64,000 bases of DNA from Natranaerobius thermophilus JW/NM-WN-LF (GTDB lineage Bacteria > Bacillota > Natranaerobiia > Natranaerobiales > Natranaerobiaceae): the NCBI RefSeq assembly GCF_000020005.1, contig NC_010718.1:563001-627000 (forward strand). The letters run 5' to 3'. The notes under the pieces are model-generated. The model did no database searches and was not told the origin of the DNA. It worked only from the letters and a program-made list of their open reading frames with translations. Made by a program: the position numbers and the translations under genes. Positions 54,060 through 63,084 of the stretch are shown one piece after another (positions within the stretch are counted from its first letter, which is position 1; each line of letters starts with the position of its first letter).

Positions 54060-55017
54060 CTTGTAATTCCTCCCTCTTATATCTGTCATGTATTTGAAAA
54101 TATACATCTTCTAAGCTTGGCGGTATAATAGAAAAGTTTTCGATGGGTAGGTCCTGTTCATTATTGGTCAAAAATTTCACCAAAGATGAAGCTTTTTCCT
54201 TATCAATTAGCAGATCAACCTTTGTTTCTGTATTACTAATAATAGTTCCCCAGGAATCTAGCAGTTCTCCGATACTATCATTCGCACCTGATTCAGTGGA
54301 AACCTGACACTTAAGACGCTGATCCACCCGTTGCTTTAACTTATCTACTGTATCTATATCTTGTAGTTTACCATTGTTTATAACAGCTACTCGGTCAACT
54401 ACCTGTTCTGCTTCTAGGATATTATGAGTTACTAGAATAACTGTGGTATCTTGTTTATTCTTTTCCCTAATAATCTTCCAAACTAGCTTTCTCTTTTCTG
54501 GGTCCAACTCATTTGTGGGTTCATCTAAAATTAGCACAGAGGGCCTACCTATTAAAGTTATTCCCATACCAGTTAGTCTTCTTTGTCCACCAGAAATTTC
54601 TTTGATCTTATTATCTTTGACATCTGTTAATTCTAACTCTGATATAAGCTCTTCTGTTTTTTTATTGGCTGGTTCGTGTTTTAATCCCCGAAGGCGTCCA
54701 GTAAAGTAGATGGCCTCCCTGACTTGTAAAGGTGTGAGACATGATGGTTCTTGGGAGTAATAAGAGATCTCTTGCGCTAATTTATGGCTGTTTTTTAGTA
54801 CATTTTGGCCTCGGTAACGAATCTCACCTTTAGTTGGCTGGATATGGGCTAACATTTGCTTAACCAAGGTTGATTTACCAGCTCCATTAGGTCCTAATAG
54901 ACCTATTATTTCACCAGATCTAATACTACAGTTGATATCTAGATTTGCTGTTACTTGTTTGTCTTTCTTTTTATATATCTTGGTCACATTATCAATTTCA
55001 AATAGACTATCCTGCAA
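54052..55017 (-). CDS. ABC transporter ATP-binding protein
   Basis: 321 residues. Walker A GPNGAGKST, signature KEISGGQRR, Walker B VLILDEPTNELD and the switch THN are complete. The C-terminal 100 residues are the accessory domain seen in multidrug/DrrA-type ATPases. TTG 55015-55017 with AGAGGTG 6 bases upstream is the best start; a GTG at 55035 is in frame. Its partner permease (53178-54059) carries a premature TGA, so the transporter may not function. Confidence 0.92.
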   Translation of the reverse strand: MQDSLFEIDNVTKIYKKKDKQVTANLDINCSIRSGEIIGLLGPNGAGKSTLVKQMLAHIQPTKGEIRYRGQNVLKNSHKLAQEISYYSQEPSCLTPLQVREAIYFTGRLRGLKHEPANKKTEELISELELTDVKDNKIKEISGGQRRLTGMGITLIGRPSVLILDEPTNELDPEKRKLVWKIIREKNKQDTTVILVTHNILEAEQVVDRVAVINNGKLQDIDTVDKLKQRVDQRLKCQVSTESGANDSIGELLDSWGTIISNTETKVDLLIDKEKASSLVKFLTNNEQDLPIENFSIIPPSLEDVYFQIHDRYKREELQDG

Positions 55018-55267
55018 CAATTTCACCTCTTTCACTGTTCATTTTTTTCCTTAAACTGTTATTAACTCAAGATCGAGTTATCTATATAATAATAAAATCC
55101 CGCTCTGCAAGATACCTGCCAGAAGGCGAGATTTTTATCCGTCTTGGGACTGATATTTGTTAAGCAAGGAAGCATAGCATTACAAGAGGCCTTTTTGAGT
55201 AATTTGTCATTTTTAGAACAAAGCCCCATATAAATAGTTGTGACTACATTTAAAGGGGGCGATAACC
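55018..55267. other. Intergenic region between divergent genes
   Basis: 250 bases hold no convincing gene. A small palindrome AACTC-N6-GAGTT lies at about 55065-55080, and a loose inverted repeat ending in GATTTTT at about 55095-55135. Promoters for the ABC ATPase (-) and the methyltransferase (+) should lie here, but I see no clear consensus. Confidence 0.5.
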
Positions 55268-56536
55268 ATGAGGGCTGATCAAGCTTATCGTGAAGCTATC
55301 AGGTACTATGGTGGTCATCAGTACATTAGTAAATTAAGAGGTAAATACGATAATGTCAGGTTATTTTGGGAAGATTACACTACCGGTTACTATTTAAAAC
55401 CTTATCTAAGAAGGATGGTATCGGAAAAGCAAGAACTGGGGCAAGGTTTAAGGGTTTGTGAATTAGGCTGTGGAGCGGGGGATGGCTATGACTTCTTAAC
55501 TAGATTGTCCAGGGAAAGAGTATTAGATCAGGCAGATACCAAAGTTATTAGTAATCAAGATCTAGCTTTTTATAAAGGTGTTGATCTGAATAATGATTTG
55601 ATTACCGAAGCCAATAATAGATTTCAAGATCATAGTAAAGTGAAATTCACACAAGGAGATATTAGTCAAGGCCTTCCCGTAGAAAGTGGAGAATTTCCTT
55701 ATGACCTTTACTTTACTGCTTATGCCACCTTATCTCATTGCAATGATCAAGAACTGGAAAAACTTTTTAGCGATATTGCTGTCCATGGTAGAAACGGGAG
55801 TATCATTGTAGGAGACTGGTTGGGTAGATATTCCTATGAGTGGCAGAGCTTATGGACACAACACCCTGAAAACAAGCCCTTTGTTAGTTATAAACTAAAC
55901 TTTTATTCAGACCAGGCTAAGAATGTATCCACATTTCCCATGAGAGTAATGACACCGGAAGAAATCACTGAGATTGTAGATAGAGTCTCGGAACGGACGG
56001 GCATTAAATTAAAAATTAAAAAAATATTTGACAGATCTTTATTTGTTGGCAGACATATAGAAACTGGAGATTATAATGATTACCCTCAACCTCTACGATC
56101 CATGGTAAACTCTTTACATGAACCTGGTCATAGAACTTATTTACCTAATTTACTAGTAGATTATATCACACGCCCCGGCTACACATGGCAGAATAACAGG
56201 CTTAAAGATTTGGAAAAGTCCTGGAACTCTTTAATTCGCTATACAATAAAACTTTTACAAGCTATAGCAGATCGTAATAAACAACAGCCAGGAGATGATA
56301 TTATAGGAGAAAATATACAATTGCCGGATCCTCCTGATACTAATAGTTCCGCTTTACGCCAGGCTTATCAAGTAATTAGAAGAACTATAGAAAATAGCTA
56401 TTATTTTTATGGTGATGTAAGAGCTGATATTATCGAAAATCAGTTGGGTTGTTGTTTGAGAAATTTAGAAATGAAATATCAACAAGGTGAAGGTTTAGGG
56501 CATTCAATTGTTTCAATAATCCAAGTTATTAAGTGA
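55268..56536 (+). CDS. SAM-dependent methyltransferase (class I) with C-terminal extension
   Basis: 422 residues. The Rossmann SAM site is VCELGCGAGDGYDFL (about 62-76), then GVDLNNDLITEA (acidic residue for the ribose) and FTQGDISQGLP. The C-terminal 150 residues are helical with a conserved-looking HEPGHRTYLPNLL stretch and no known domain. Substrate unknown. AAGGGGG lies 8 bases before ATG. It may act on a small molecule; the sequence does not decide. Confidence 0.83.
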   Translation: MRADQAYREAIRYYGGHQYISKLRGKYDNVRLFWEDYTTGYYLKPYLRRMVSEKQELGQGLRVCELGCGAGDGYDFLTRLSRERVLDQADTKVISNQDLAFYKGVDLNNDLITEANNRFQDHSKVKFTQGDISQGLPVESGEFPYDLYFTAYATLSHCNDQELEKLFSDIAVHGRNGSIIVGDWLGRYSYEWQSLWTQHPENKPFVSYKLNFYSDQAKNVSTFPMRVMTPEEITEIVDRVSERTGIKLKIKKIFDRSLFVGRHIETGDYNDYPQPLRSMVNSLHEPGHRTYLPNLLVDYITRPGYTWQNNRLKDLEKSWNSLIRYTIKLLQAIADRNKQQPGDDIIGENIQLPDPPDTNSSALRQAYQVIRRTIENSYYFYGDVRADIIENQLGCCLRNLEMKYQQGEGLGHSIVSIIQVIK

Positions 56537-56587
56537 TAACGGTTAGTAAAATAAGACCTGCATGTTAGTGAGAACACTCATTGGGAT

Positions 56588-56612
56588 ACCGGGCAGTCAC
56601 CTACTGCCCGGT
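56588..56612. other. GC-rich hairpin without T tract
   Basis: Perfect 10-bp inverted repeat (56588-56597 with 56603-56612), 5-base loop, followed by AATTAAAT. It probably ends the methyltransferase transcript weakly or stabilises it. Confidence 0.6.
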
Positions 56613-56681
56613 AATTAAATTGAAATGAGCATCAAAATTATAGTAAAATTAATTAAAGGAAATTTTAAGGGAGGGGATTAT

Positions 56682-57248
56682 TTGTCTGAATTTAATGATA
56701 GTGTAATTAACAATAGCCGAGATATCATGTTAGAACTTCTTTATGAAGCTAACTTAGATGATGGAGAAATAATTGTGATAGGTTGTAGTACCAGTGAAGT
56801 TATGGGAGAAAAAATAGGCAGTTCTTCCAGTTGGGAAATTGCTGAATCAATTTATGAAGGTATTATTTCAGCTATAAACAGTTATTTAACAGATTATCAA
56901 AAACAATTATTTCTAGCATTTCAATGCTGTGAACATCTAAATAGGGCATTACTGATAGAAGAGAAATGTCTCCAACAATATAACTTTGAACAGGTGACAG
57001 TGGTTCCGTCTCCTAAAGCAGGTGGTAGCTTACCTTCTGTGGCCTATACCAGATTTGATTCGCCAGTAATGATAGAAAGAATAACCGCCCATGCTGGACT
57101 GGATATTGGTGATACCTTTATTGGGATGCATTTAAAACCTGTAGCAGTTCCGGTTCGCCCTTCTATACAAAATATTGGATCAGCCCATGTGACTATGGCT
57201 AAAACTCGTCCCAGGTTAATTGGTGGTAACAGAGCAATTTACAAATAA
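56682..57248 (+). CDS. UPF0340 family protein (YwlG, TIGR01440)
   Basis: 188 residues. [50 protein letters not shown] and [12 protein letters not shown] are characteristic of the TIGR01440/YwlG family, whose function is unknown. The frame starts at 56625, but TTG 56682 with GGGAGGGG 5 bases upstream and the family N-terminus mark the start. Confidence 0.93.
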   Translation: MSEFNDSVINNSRDIMLELLYEANLDDGEIIVIGCSTSEVMGEKIGSSSSWEIAESIYEGIISAINSYLTDYQKQLFLAFQCCEHLNRALLIEEKCLQQYNFEQVTVVPSPKAGGSLPSVAYTRFDSPVMIERITAHAGLDIGDTFIGMHLKPVAVPVRPSIQNIGSAHVTMAKTRPRLIGGNRAIYK

Positions 57249-57444
57249 AGACTTTATAAGGACTGAATGAAAATATGATTAAAAGTACTAATGATTATTT
57301 TAAAGTTTATTGTTGCTCATCCATCAAAAGCTCATTAATGACATTTTTGAATATTTATTAAATTATAGTAAAACCATTAATCCTATAAATCTCCCCTGAT
57401 TAATTGATTGATATTAGGTGATACTAAAACAAGGGGGGATTGAA

Positions 57445-57801
57445 ATGTTACTTAAACTTAAAGAAGTAGAAAAGACTTTAGAAGACACATTGGCCAAGTT
57501 GAGACAAACTGGAAAAATCTCTGAACAAATTGAAAGTGAACTAAATTATGTTTTGGATTTTGCAATGGCAAATTTAATTACTGAAAATGCCGAGGAAGGA
57601 TTTAAAATTAGACCTGAATTGATAAACGAATATCCTGAAGGGGTGCATTATTTACAAGATCCGTTTCCCGACTACCTGAAAGAAATGAAACAGATCTTAA
57701 ATGTAGATCAGCCCGACTCCCAAAATGTTTTATATTTTGGAACAGAAATTTTACAAAGGTTAAAGAGTTTTTCAAAAGTTAGTTCACCATCTACTTTTTG
57801 A
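57445..57801 (+). CDS. Hypothetical protein, 118 residues
   Basis: Not recognised. Mostly helical, acidic, with an N-terminal coiled-coil-like half and a Pro-rich C-half (YPEGVHYLQDPFPDYL). AGGGGGG lies 6 bases before ATG 57445, and codon use fits its neighbours. No membrane span or signal. The 250 bases after it (57802-58054) contain nothing I can identify. Confidence 0.65.
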   Translation: MLLKLKEVEKTLEDTLAKLRQTGKISEQIESELNYVLDFAMANLITENAEEGFKIRPELINEYPEGVHYLQDPFPDYLKEMKQILNVDQPDSQNVLYFGTEILQRLKSFSKVSSPSTF

Positions 57802-58054
57802 ATTTGTGAATTATTACATACTGTATACACTAACTATAAGTTTTTTGATAAAAGACATCATAGCGTTTATTATTTGGACAAGCTATAGAGTATTTGGAAA
57901 TGAGATGGTTTCTCAATTTCACACGACCTGGCAGGTTATTAACTCTTCCTTGCCGAATCTTTAAAGAACCCGACAGGACAGAGGAAAGAACTGACACTTT
58001 TTATTCTGTTGCGGGAGGATAAAGTGATGAAAAAATTTAATAGGAGGGATTTTT

Positions 58055-58642
58055 CTGAATTTAGTTGCCATTGATTTTGAAACCGCTAATGCTCGTAGAC
58101 ACAGTGCTTGTGCTTTGGGCATTATTAAGGTGGAAGCAGGTGAAATTATTGAAAAACAGCATTGGTACATTAGACCAAAACCATTCTATTTTCACCCCTA
58201 TAATGTATATATTCATGGGATTAAACCAGAAGATGTCCGAGATGAACCGGATTTCAGTGAAATATGGAGAGAAATCAGTACATATTTAGAAAATAACTTG
58301 GTAGTAGCCCACAATGCTTCCTTTGATATTAGCGTTCTAAGACATGTTTTGGATTTATATGATTTGGACTACCCTCAATTTGACTATTTATGTACAAAAA
58401 AATTAGCTGAAAAGCAATGGCCTCATCTTGATAAATATGGATTGAAATCCATTGCCAAGTTTTTAGATGTAAAATTTAAACATCACGATGCAATGGAAGA
58501 TGCTTACGCTTGTGCTCAAATTGCAGTATCAGCATGTAAAAGTCAAAATGTTGATTGTTTATATTCACTGGCAAGAGAGTTGCGACTAGGTTTGGGCAAA
58601 GTATATCAAGGTGGGTATCGGCCAGCTAGAATCCGGTCTTAG
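58055..58642 (+). CDS. DEDDh 3'-5' exonuclease, DnaQ-like, probable CTG start
   Basis: 195 residues. Exo I IDFETAN near residues 5-11 supplies the catalytic Asp and Glu, Exo II is HNASFDISVL, and Exo III HHDAMEDA gives the His and Asp, as in DnaQ/epsilon-type exonucleases. It continues with a short tail. The first conventional start in frame (58115) falls after Exo I and would destroy the enzyme. AGGAGGG (58042-58048) is followed by 6 bases and CTG 58055, which restores the full N-terminus. It may proofread or degrade DNA or RNA ends. Confidence 0.87.
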   Translation: MNLVAIDFETANARRHSACALGIIKVEAGEIIEKQHWYIRPKPFYFHPYNVYIHGIKPEDVRDEPDFSEIWREISTYLENNLVVAHNASFDISVLRHVLDLYDLDYPQFDYLCTKKLAEKQWPHLDKYGLKSIAKFLDVKFKHHDAMEDAYACAQIAVSACKSQNVDCLYSLARELRLGLGKVYQGGYRPARIRS

Positions 58643-58673
58643 TGTTCACAAACCCTTAGGAGGTGTAGTCATT

Positions 58674-58985
58674 ATGGCTATTTTTTTTGTGGTTATTTCA
58701 CTTACTATTTCTTTGGTAGGAGCTTATATATGCTATCAAAGGATCTCGGTTAGCACAATTTTTAGAACTGGATTTTATTTTTTTGTGCTATTAGGAATGT
58801 CAGAGTTATTTTCATATACTCCATCAATACTTATGATGACAGGGGCAATCAACAATTATTTAGACCCCTCCCAATTCGGTTATTTCAGCAGTTTTATACA
58901 ATTAGCTTCTAGGGTATTTTTTTGGGCAAGTATGATAACACTACTTATTGGTCTTTATAAATACCTTCCGCAAAATAATAACTAG
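58674..58985 (+). CDS. Small membrane protein, unknown
   Basis: 103 residues with three to four hydrophobic segments (about 3-22, 29-47, 66-95). No family recognised. AGGAGGTG lies 8 bases before ATG 58674; the frame extends back into the exonuclease gene. It may be cotranscribed with the exonuclease and ytaF. Confidence 0.7.
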   Translation: MAIFFVVISLTISLVGAYICYQRISVSTIFRTGFYFFVLLGMSELFSYTPSILMMTGAINNYLDPSQFGYFSSFIQLASRVFFWASMITLLIGLYKYLPQNNN

Positions 58986-59034
58986 CATAAAATTATAATA
59001 TAGTATTAGATTTGAAAGGAGTCGTAATCACTTT

Positions 59035-59577
59035 ATGGAACTGCTATCCATACTAATGTTAGTTATATCGTCAAATTTAGATGACCTTGGGGTGGGGTTT
59101 AGTATTGGGATTCAAAAGAGAATACCTGTACCCATAATTCTAGTAATAGCTTCCATCTCAGGGCTGACTATGGCCCTTGGTATTGGCATGGGGGTCCAGT
59201 TGTTAAATTTCATTCCCAGGGGAATAAATGATTTGATTGGTGCTTTAGTCTTTCTTGGCTTAGGAATTTATTTTGTGGTAAATGGCCTTAGAAATCAAGA
59301 GAATGACGAAAACAGACCTATAAAATTTACCTTGTCAATGGCGATAATTTTGGGTTTGACTTTGGGTATAAATTCCTTGGCTCTGGGAGTTTCTGCTGGT
59401 ATAACCGGATATCCTTTATTGCCTACTAGTATTGCAGCTTTTTTAGTTAGCTTTATTTTTCTATTTTTGGGCTCAGTTTTTGGCGGGGCCTTACAACCTA
59501 TTCTTAAAAAGTCGGATATAATTTCCGGGATATTATTAGTATTTTTAGCTTTTGCTATACTACTAACACCTTTATAA
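59035..59577 (+). CDS. ytaF: Sporulation membrane protein YtaF (MntP-like)
   Basis: 180 residues with six membrane helices. The duplicated motif SNLDDLGVGFSIG and GINSLALGVSAG is the signature of the MntP/YtaF family: Mn2+ exporter homologues, with YtaF linked to sporulation in Bacillus. The Asp pair in the first repeat is replaced by Asn/Ser in the second. AAAGGAG lies 11 bases before ATG. Actual cargo unknown. Confidence 0.9.
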   Translation: MELLSILMLVISSNLDDLGVGFSIGIQKRIPVPIILVIASISGLTMALGIGMGVQLLNFIPRGINDLIGALVFLGLGIYFVVNGLRNQENDENRPIKFTLSMAIILGLTLGINSLALGVSAGITGYPLLPTSIAAFLVSFIFLFLGSVFGGALQPILKKSDIISGILLVFLAFAILLTPL

Positions 59578-59604
59578 TTATTATAAATTCAGGGGGAGGG
59601 GATT

Positions 59605-60411
59605 ATGAAAACATCGATACAAAGATCCAAACTACGTCTGCTTTTGGGAAAGTTCTACTATCAAATTAAACGATACCTGGAATGGTATTTAAGTACCACT
59701 AAGTGGGCAAGTATGTATAAAGATAAGCTTTTAAAGTATTCAGTTTTTCAACATAAAACACCCTTACTGAGAAAGCTAAGTCAAGTGGAAATGTGGATGC
59801 AATATAATAAAATTACTAATTTAGAAATAGCTACTAAGAGATTAAACAAAATTATCATTAAACCAGGAGAAACTTTTTCTTATTGGAGACTAATCGGAAG
59901 ACCCACCAGGACTAAAGGTTATCTAGAGGGTATGGTGTTATACAATGGGAAAGTAGAGTCGGGTGTAGGCGGTGGACTGTGTCAGCTTTCCAATTTAATC
60001 TATTGGATGACTCTCCACACTCCCCTGACAGTTACCGAAAGGTACCGACACAGTTACGATGTTTTTCCGGATTCCAATCGAACTGTGCCCTTTGGGAGTG
60101 GAGCCACTTGTGCCTATAATTATATAGATTTGCAAATATATAATGGGACTAAACAAACATATCAATTGCTTGTGTACTTGACTGATGATTACTTGGTGGG
60201 AGAGTGGAGGTCTGATAATGAACCATGTCATACATATGAGGTGTATCAGGGGGATCACTGGATAACCCATGAACCTGGTATCGGGTATGTACGTCATAAT
60301 ACAATATATCGAAAAGTTTATAATCTTAAAGGAGAAGATATTGATGATGAATTTGTTACAGAAAATCATGCTATTATGATGTATCAACCCTATTTAGAAC
60401 AGGGAGATTAG
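59605..60411 (+). CDS. VanW family protein
   Basis: 268 residues. The VanW core is clear: KPGETFSYWRLIGRPT, GVGGGLCQLSNLIYW, TVTERYRHSYDVFPD and VPFGSGATCAYNYIDL. The family occurs with vancomycin-resistance genes and in spore formers, but has no proven reaction; it is thought to act at the cell wall. No signal peptide is evident. GGGGGAGGGG lies before ATG. It follows ytaF by 27 bases. Confidence 0.92.
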   Translation: MKTSIQRSKLRLLLGKFYYQIKRYLEWYLSTTKWASMYKDKLLKYSVFQHKTPLLRKLSQVEMWMQYNKITNLEIATKRLNKIIIKPGETFSYWRLIGRPTRTKGYLEGMVLYNGKVESGVGGGLCQLSNLIYWMTLHTPLTVTERYRHSYDVFPDSNRTVPFGSGATCAYNYIDLQIYNGTKQTYQLLVYLTDDYLVGEWRSDNEPCHTYEVYQGDHWITHEPGIGYVRHNTIYRKVYNLKGEDIDDEFVTENHAIMMYQPYLEQGD

Positions 60412-60506
60412 GAAAAAGTGCTTAATATAAGATCAGCAAATATAATACTGTTATTGAGCCCTGAAGTTATCAATAACGAAATAACAGCACTAATCTAAAA
60501 AAGTTG

Positions 60507-60562
60507 GTTGTTCACTCCAACAGTCTTAAATATATACTATGAAGCAAAAAGGAGTGAACAAC
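60507..60562 (+). promoter_or_regulatory. 12-bp hairpin masking a ribosome site
   Basis: GTTGTTCACTCC (60507-60518) is the exact inverted copy of GGAGTGAACAAC (60551-60562), which contains the ribosome site of the gene starting at 60563. The loop is 32 bases. In the RNA the site would be hidden in a stable stem ending one base before the start codon. Confidence 0.7.
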
Positions 60563-60865
60563 ATGTTACCAATTCAATATTTTGGATGGATTATTATTGC
60601 ACTAGCTTTGCTCAGGCTTAAGAATAAAGCTTATTTAAAAGATAAGTGGAGATTAGCCTTTTCTATGTTTACTGGTCTTTATTCCTTAGGAGAGTTGTTT
60701 GCATATTACAATATCCATAATTTCATCAATTTCTGTTATTTATTGAGTGCGGCTTCTTTTTTGATTCCATTTTTAAAATTTGATTTTGATAAAAAGTTGG
60801 ATATTGAAAAGATAGGTGATACAGCTTTAATACTCGGTGTTGGAATCATTGTGTTAACCTCTTAA
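60563..60865 (+). CDS. Small membrane protein behind a ribosome-site hairpin
   Basis: 100 residues with about four hydrophobic segments (about 4-20, 29-47, 49-66, 83-98). No family recognised. AAAGGAG lies 8 bases before ATG 60563, and this site is paired in the hairpin 60507-60562, so translation is likely controlled. It stands between vanW and the betaine transporter gene. Function unknown; a stress role is a guess. Confidence 0.7.
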   Translation: MLPIQYFGWIIIALALLRLKNKAYLKDKWRLAFSMFTGLYSLGELFAYYNIHNFINFCYLLSAASFLIPFLKFDFDKKLDIEKIGDTALILGVGIIVLTS

Positions 60866-61021
60866 ACTCCGTGTAATAAAATGGATGTTATTAGCATTTG
60901 TTTGAATTTCAAACCCCTTTCTTGACATCCCATAACCTTTAAAATATAATCCCAAATGTACTTAACAAAGGCGATGGTGGCAACTATTTCCAAAACAAAA
61001 AAGAAGGGGTTTGAGATTTGT

Positions 61022-62776
61022 ATGGAAAAAATTGAGGTTAGTAAAAAAGAACTCGAAAAAAAGTTATTCGACAGAAACTACACAAAGTACGGTCTTGACT
61101 TAAATCCAGTTGTTTCCTTTGGAAGTGGAATTTTTATTATCTTGTTTTCACTGTATGCTCTGTTGGATCTCGATAGAGCCAATCAAGTTTTTCAATTTGT
61201 TAACGAAACAATTGTAACTCGATTTGATTGGGTATTTATTATGTCAAGTAATTTTTTTATCTTAGTTTGTCTATATCTGGCCTTTTCCAAGCTTGGTAAT
61301 GTTAAAATAGGTGGCCTTAACAGTGAACCGGAATTTTCTAATTTTGCTTGGTATTCAATGCTTATTTCAGCAGGTATGGGAATAGGATTGATGTTTTGGG
61401 CTGTAGGTGAACCTCTCCATCATTTCATGGAAGCCCCGCCAATCTTCACAAGTACCAGTGCTGATAAAGCAGCCCTTGCTACTACTTTCTTTCATTGGGG
61501 ATTGCATCCCTGGGGGGTCTATGCCTTATTAGCTTTAGCTCTAGCTTTTTTTGCATATAATAGGAAGCTGCCTTTATCACTTAGGTCGGTATTCTATCCT
61601 CTATTTAAAGAAAAAGTGTACGGTACCCTGGGAGATGTAATTGACACCTTTGCCGTGTTATCGACATTGTTTGGACTAGCTACTTCTTTGGGACTAGGAA
61701 TCAAGCAAATCAATAGTGGTCTCGATTACTTATTCGGAATAGGTTTTAATGTACAAATGCAGGTAACTTTAATAGCCATTATCACTTTATTGGCTACTAT
61801 ATCTGTAATTTCAGGGATTCACAAAGGTGTCAGGTTTTTGTCAGAACTTAACATAAGACTAGCCTTTATATTTATGATTGCAATATTTTTATTAGGACCG
61901 ACTACTTATATTCTGCGTTTATTTTCAAACTCTGTAGGCCTATATTTCAGTAATATTGTAGAATATGCTTCCTTTATTAACATTGATGGGGGAAGCTGGC
62001 AGGGAGATTGGTCTATATTTTATTTGGCCTGGTGGATTTCCTGGTCCCCCTTTGTTGGAATGTTCATTGCTAGAATTTCTCGCGGAAGAACTATCAGAGA
62101 ATTTATCTTAGGTGTTTTGATTGTTCCTTCCCTGCTGTCTTTCTTCTGGTTGTCTGTTTTTGGGGGTACTTCCATTTTTTTAGATGGACAAGCAGGTGGA
62201 GCTTTATTTGAGACAGTACAAGACGATTATCCTGTGGCTTTATTTGAAATGATCGATTTACTACCAATGCCATTTTTGGCTGGAGCACTGCGGGTATTAA
62301 TGTTTATTTTAGTGATAGCGCTAGTATCATCTTATTTTGTCACATCTTCTGATTCGGGCTCATTGGTAGTAGACAAAATTACATCTAGCGGCAAAATCAA
62401 CACACCTAAAAAACAAAGAGTTTTTTGGGCCTGTCTGGAGGGACTAGTTGCTGCTACACTGTTACTGATCGGTGGTGAAAAGGCGCTGGATACTCTACAG
62501 ACGGCCGTTATCAGTGCTGGACTACCCTTGGCTTTTATTTTGACAGTTATGGCCATTTCATTAATTAAAGGAATCACCGTTACCCATAAAAAGCAGAAAA
62601 AGATCAGGGATAAAAGAAAATTTGAAGAACTCTTTGAAGATCTTGAAGAAGAACGGGAACAGGATCAGGAGCAAGGGGAAGGACAGCATACGAGTGAAAC
62701 TGAAACAGCAGTTAAAAAAACAGATCATCAAGCTGAACCAGAAGTATCACCTAATGTTACACCACCACAAGATTAA
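61022..62776 (+). CDS. BCCT-family betaine/choline/carnitine transporter
   Basis: 584 residues with 12 membrane helices. The substrate site motif FWAVGEPLHHF follows GMGIG, the Na+-coupled variant seen in BetP-like carriers. FFHWGLHPWGVYAL and WWISWSPFVGMFIARISRGRTIREF are BCCT hallmarks. The C-terminal 60 residues are extremely acidic and may sense salt or osmotic stress. It should import glycine betaine or a similar solute. The start is unsure: ATG 61022 is 12 bases from AAGGGG, while ATT 61016 is 6 bases from it; ATGs at 60956 and 60974 lack good sites. Confidence 0.92.
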   Translation: MEKIEVSKKELEKKLFDRNYTKYGLDLNPVVSFGSGIFIILFSLYALLDLDRANQVFQFVNETIVTRFDWVFIMSSNFFILVCLYLAFSKLGNVKIGGLNSEPEFSNFAWYSMLISAGMGIGLMFWAVGEPLHHFMEAPPIFTSTSADKAALATTFFHWGLHPWGVYALLALALAFFAYNRKLPLSLRSVFYPLFKEKVYGTLGDVIDTFAVLSTLFGLATSLGLGIKQINSGLDYLFGIGFNVQMQVTLIAIITLLATISVISGIHKGVRFLSELNIRLAFIFMIAIFLLGPTTYILRLFSNSVGLYFSNIVEYASFINIDGGSWQGDWSIFYLAWWISWSPFVGMFIARISRGRTIREFILGVLIVPSLLSFFWLSVFGGTSIFLDGQAGGALFETVQDDYPVALFEMIDLLPMPFLAGALRVLMFILVIALVSSYFVTSSDSGSLVVDKITSSGKINTPKKQRVFWACLEGLVAATLLLIGGEKALDTLQTAVISAGLPLAFILTVMAISLIKGITVTHKKQKKIRDKRKFEELFEDLEEEREQDQEQGEGQHTSETETAVKKTDHQAEPEVSPNVTPPQD

Positions 62777-63016
62777 CTAAGATAAAAAGTTAAAACCAAA
62801 AGGTTCTAGAACATTGGTGATTATAAATTCCTGAATAACCAATATGATATCAGTGACATTAGGTATAGGAGCTCCAGCTACCACTAAACTAGCATATATA
62901 CCAGCAAAAAGCCATAATGGGATATAGACCTTAAGTGTGTTAAATTGTTTCTTTTTGATCATTCTGGGAATTTGAATTGCGGCAACTAAAATTAATATTG
63001 CCCAAATAAGAAACAT
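62777..63016 (-). CDS. Small membrane protein, 79 residues
   Basis: Two hydrophobic segments (about 3-18 and 30-49) and a C-terminal amphipathic piece. I do not recognise it. It lies downstream of the gerC gene on the same strand and ends directly against the BCCT stop codon, so the two convergent genes touch. It may belong to the germination-receptor operon. ATG start with a weak AGGAG-like site. Confidence 0.55.
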   Translation of the reverse strand: MFLIWAILILVAAIQIPRMIKKKQFNTLKVYIPLWLFAGIYASLVVAGAPIPNVTDIILVIQEFIITNVLEPFGFNFLS

Positions 63017-63084
63017 TATTGTTCGCTCCTATCTAGATGCCTTGAAATTTTGACTTTTTAGTTGATGGTAGAACAAGTCTAATT

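Noticed and set aside
57802-58054. Possible structured RNA or small gene in the 250-base gap
   Set aside because: No frame with a ribosome site and no riboswitch motif that I recognise.
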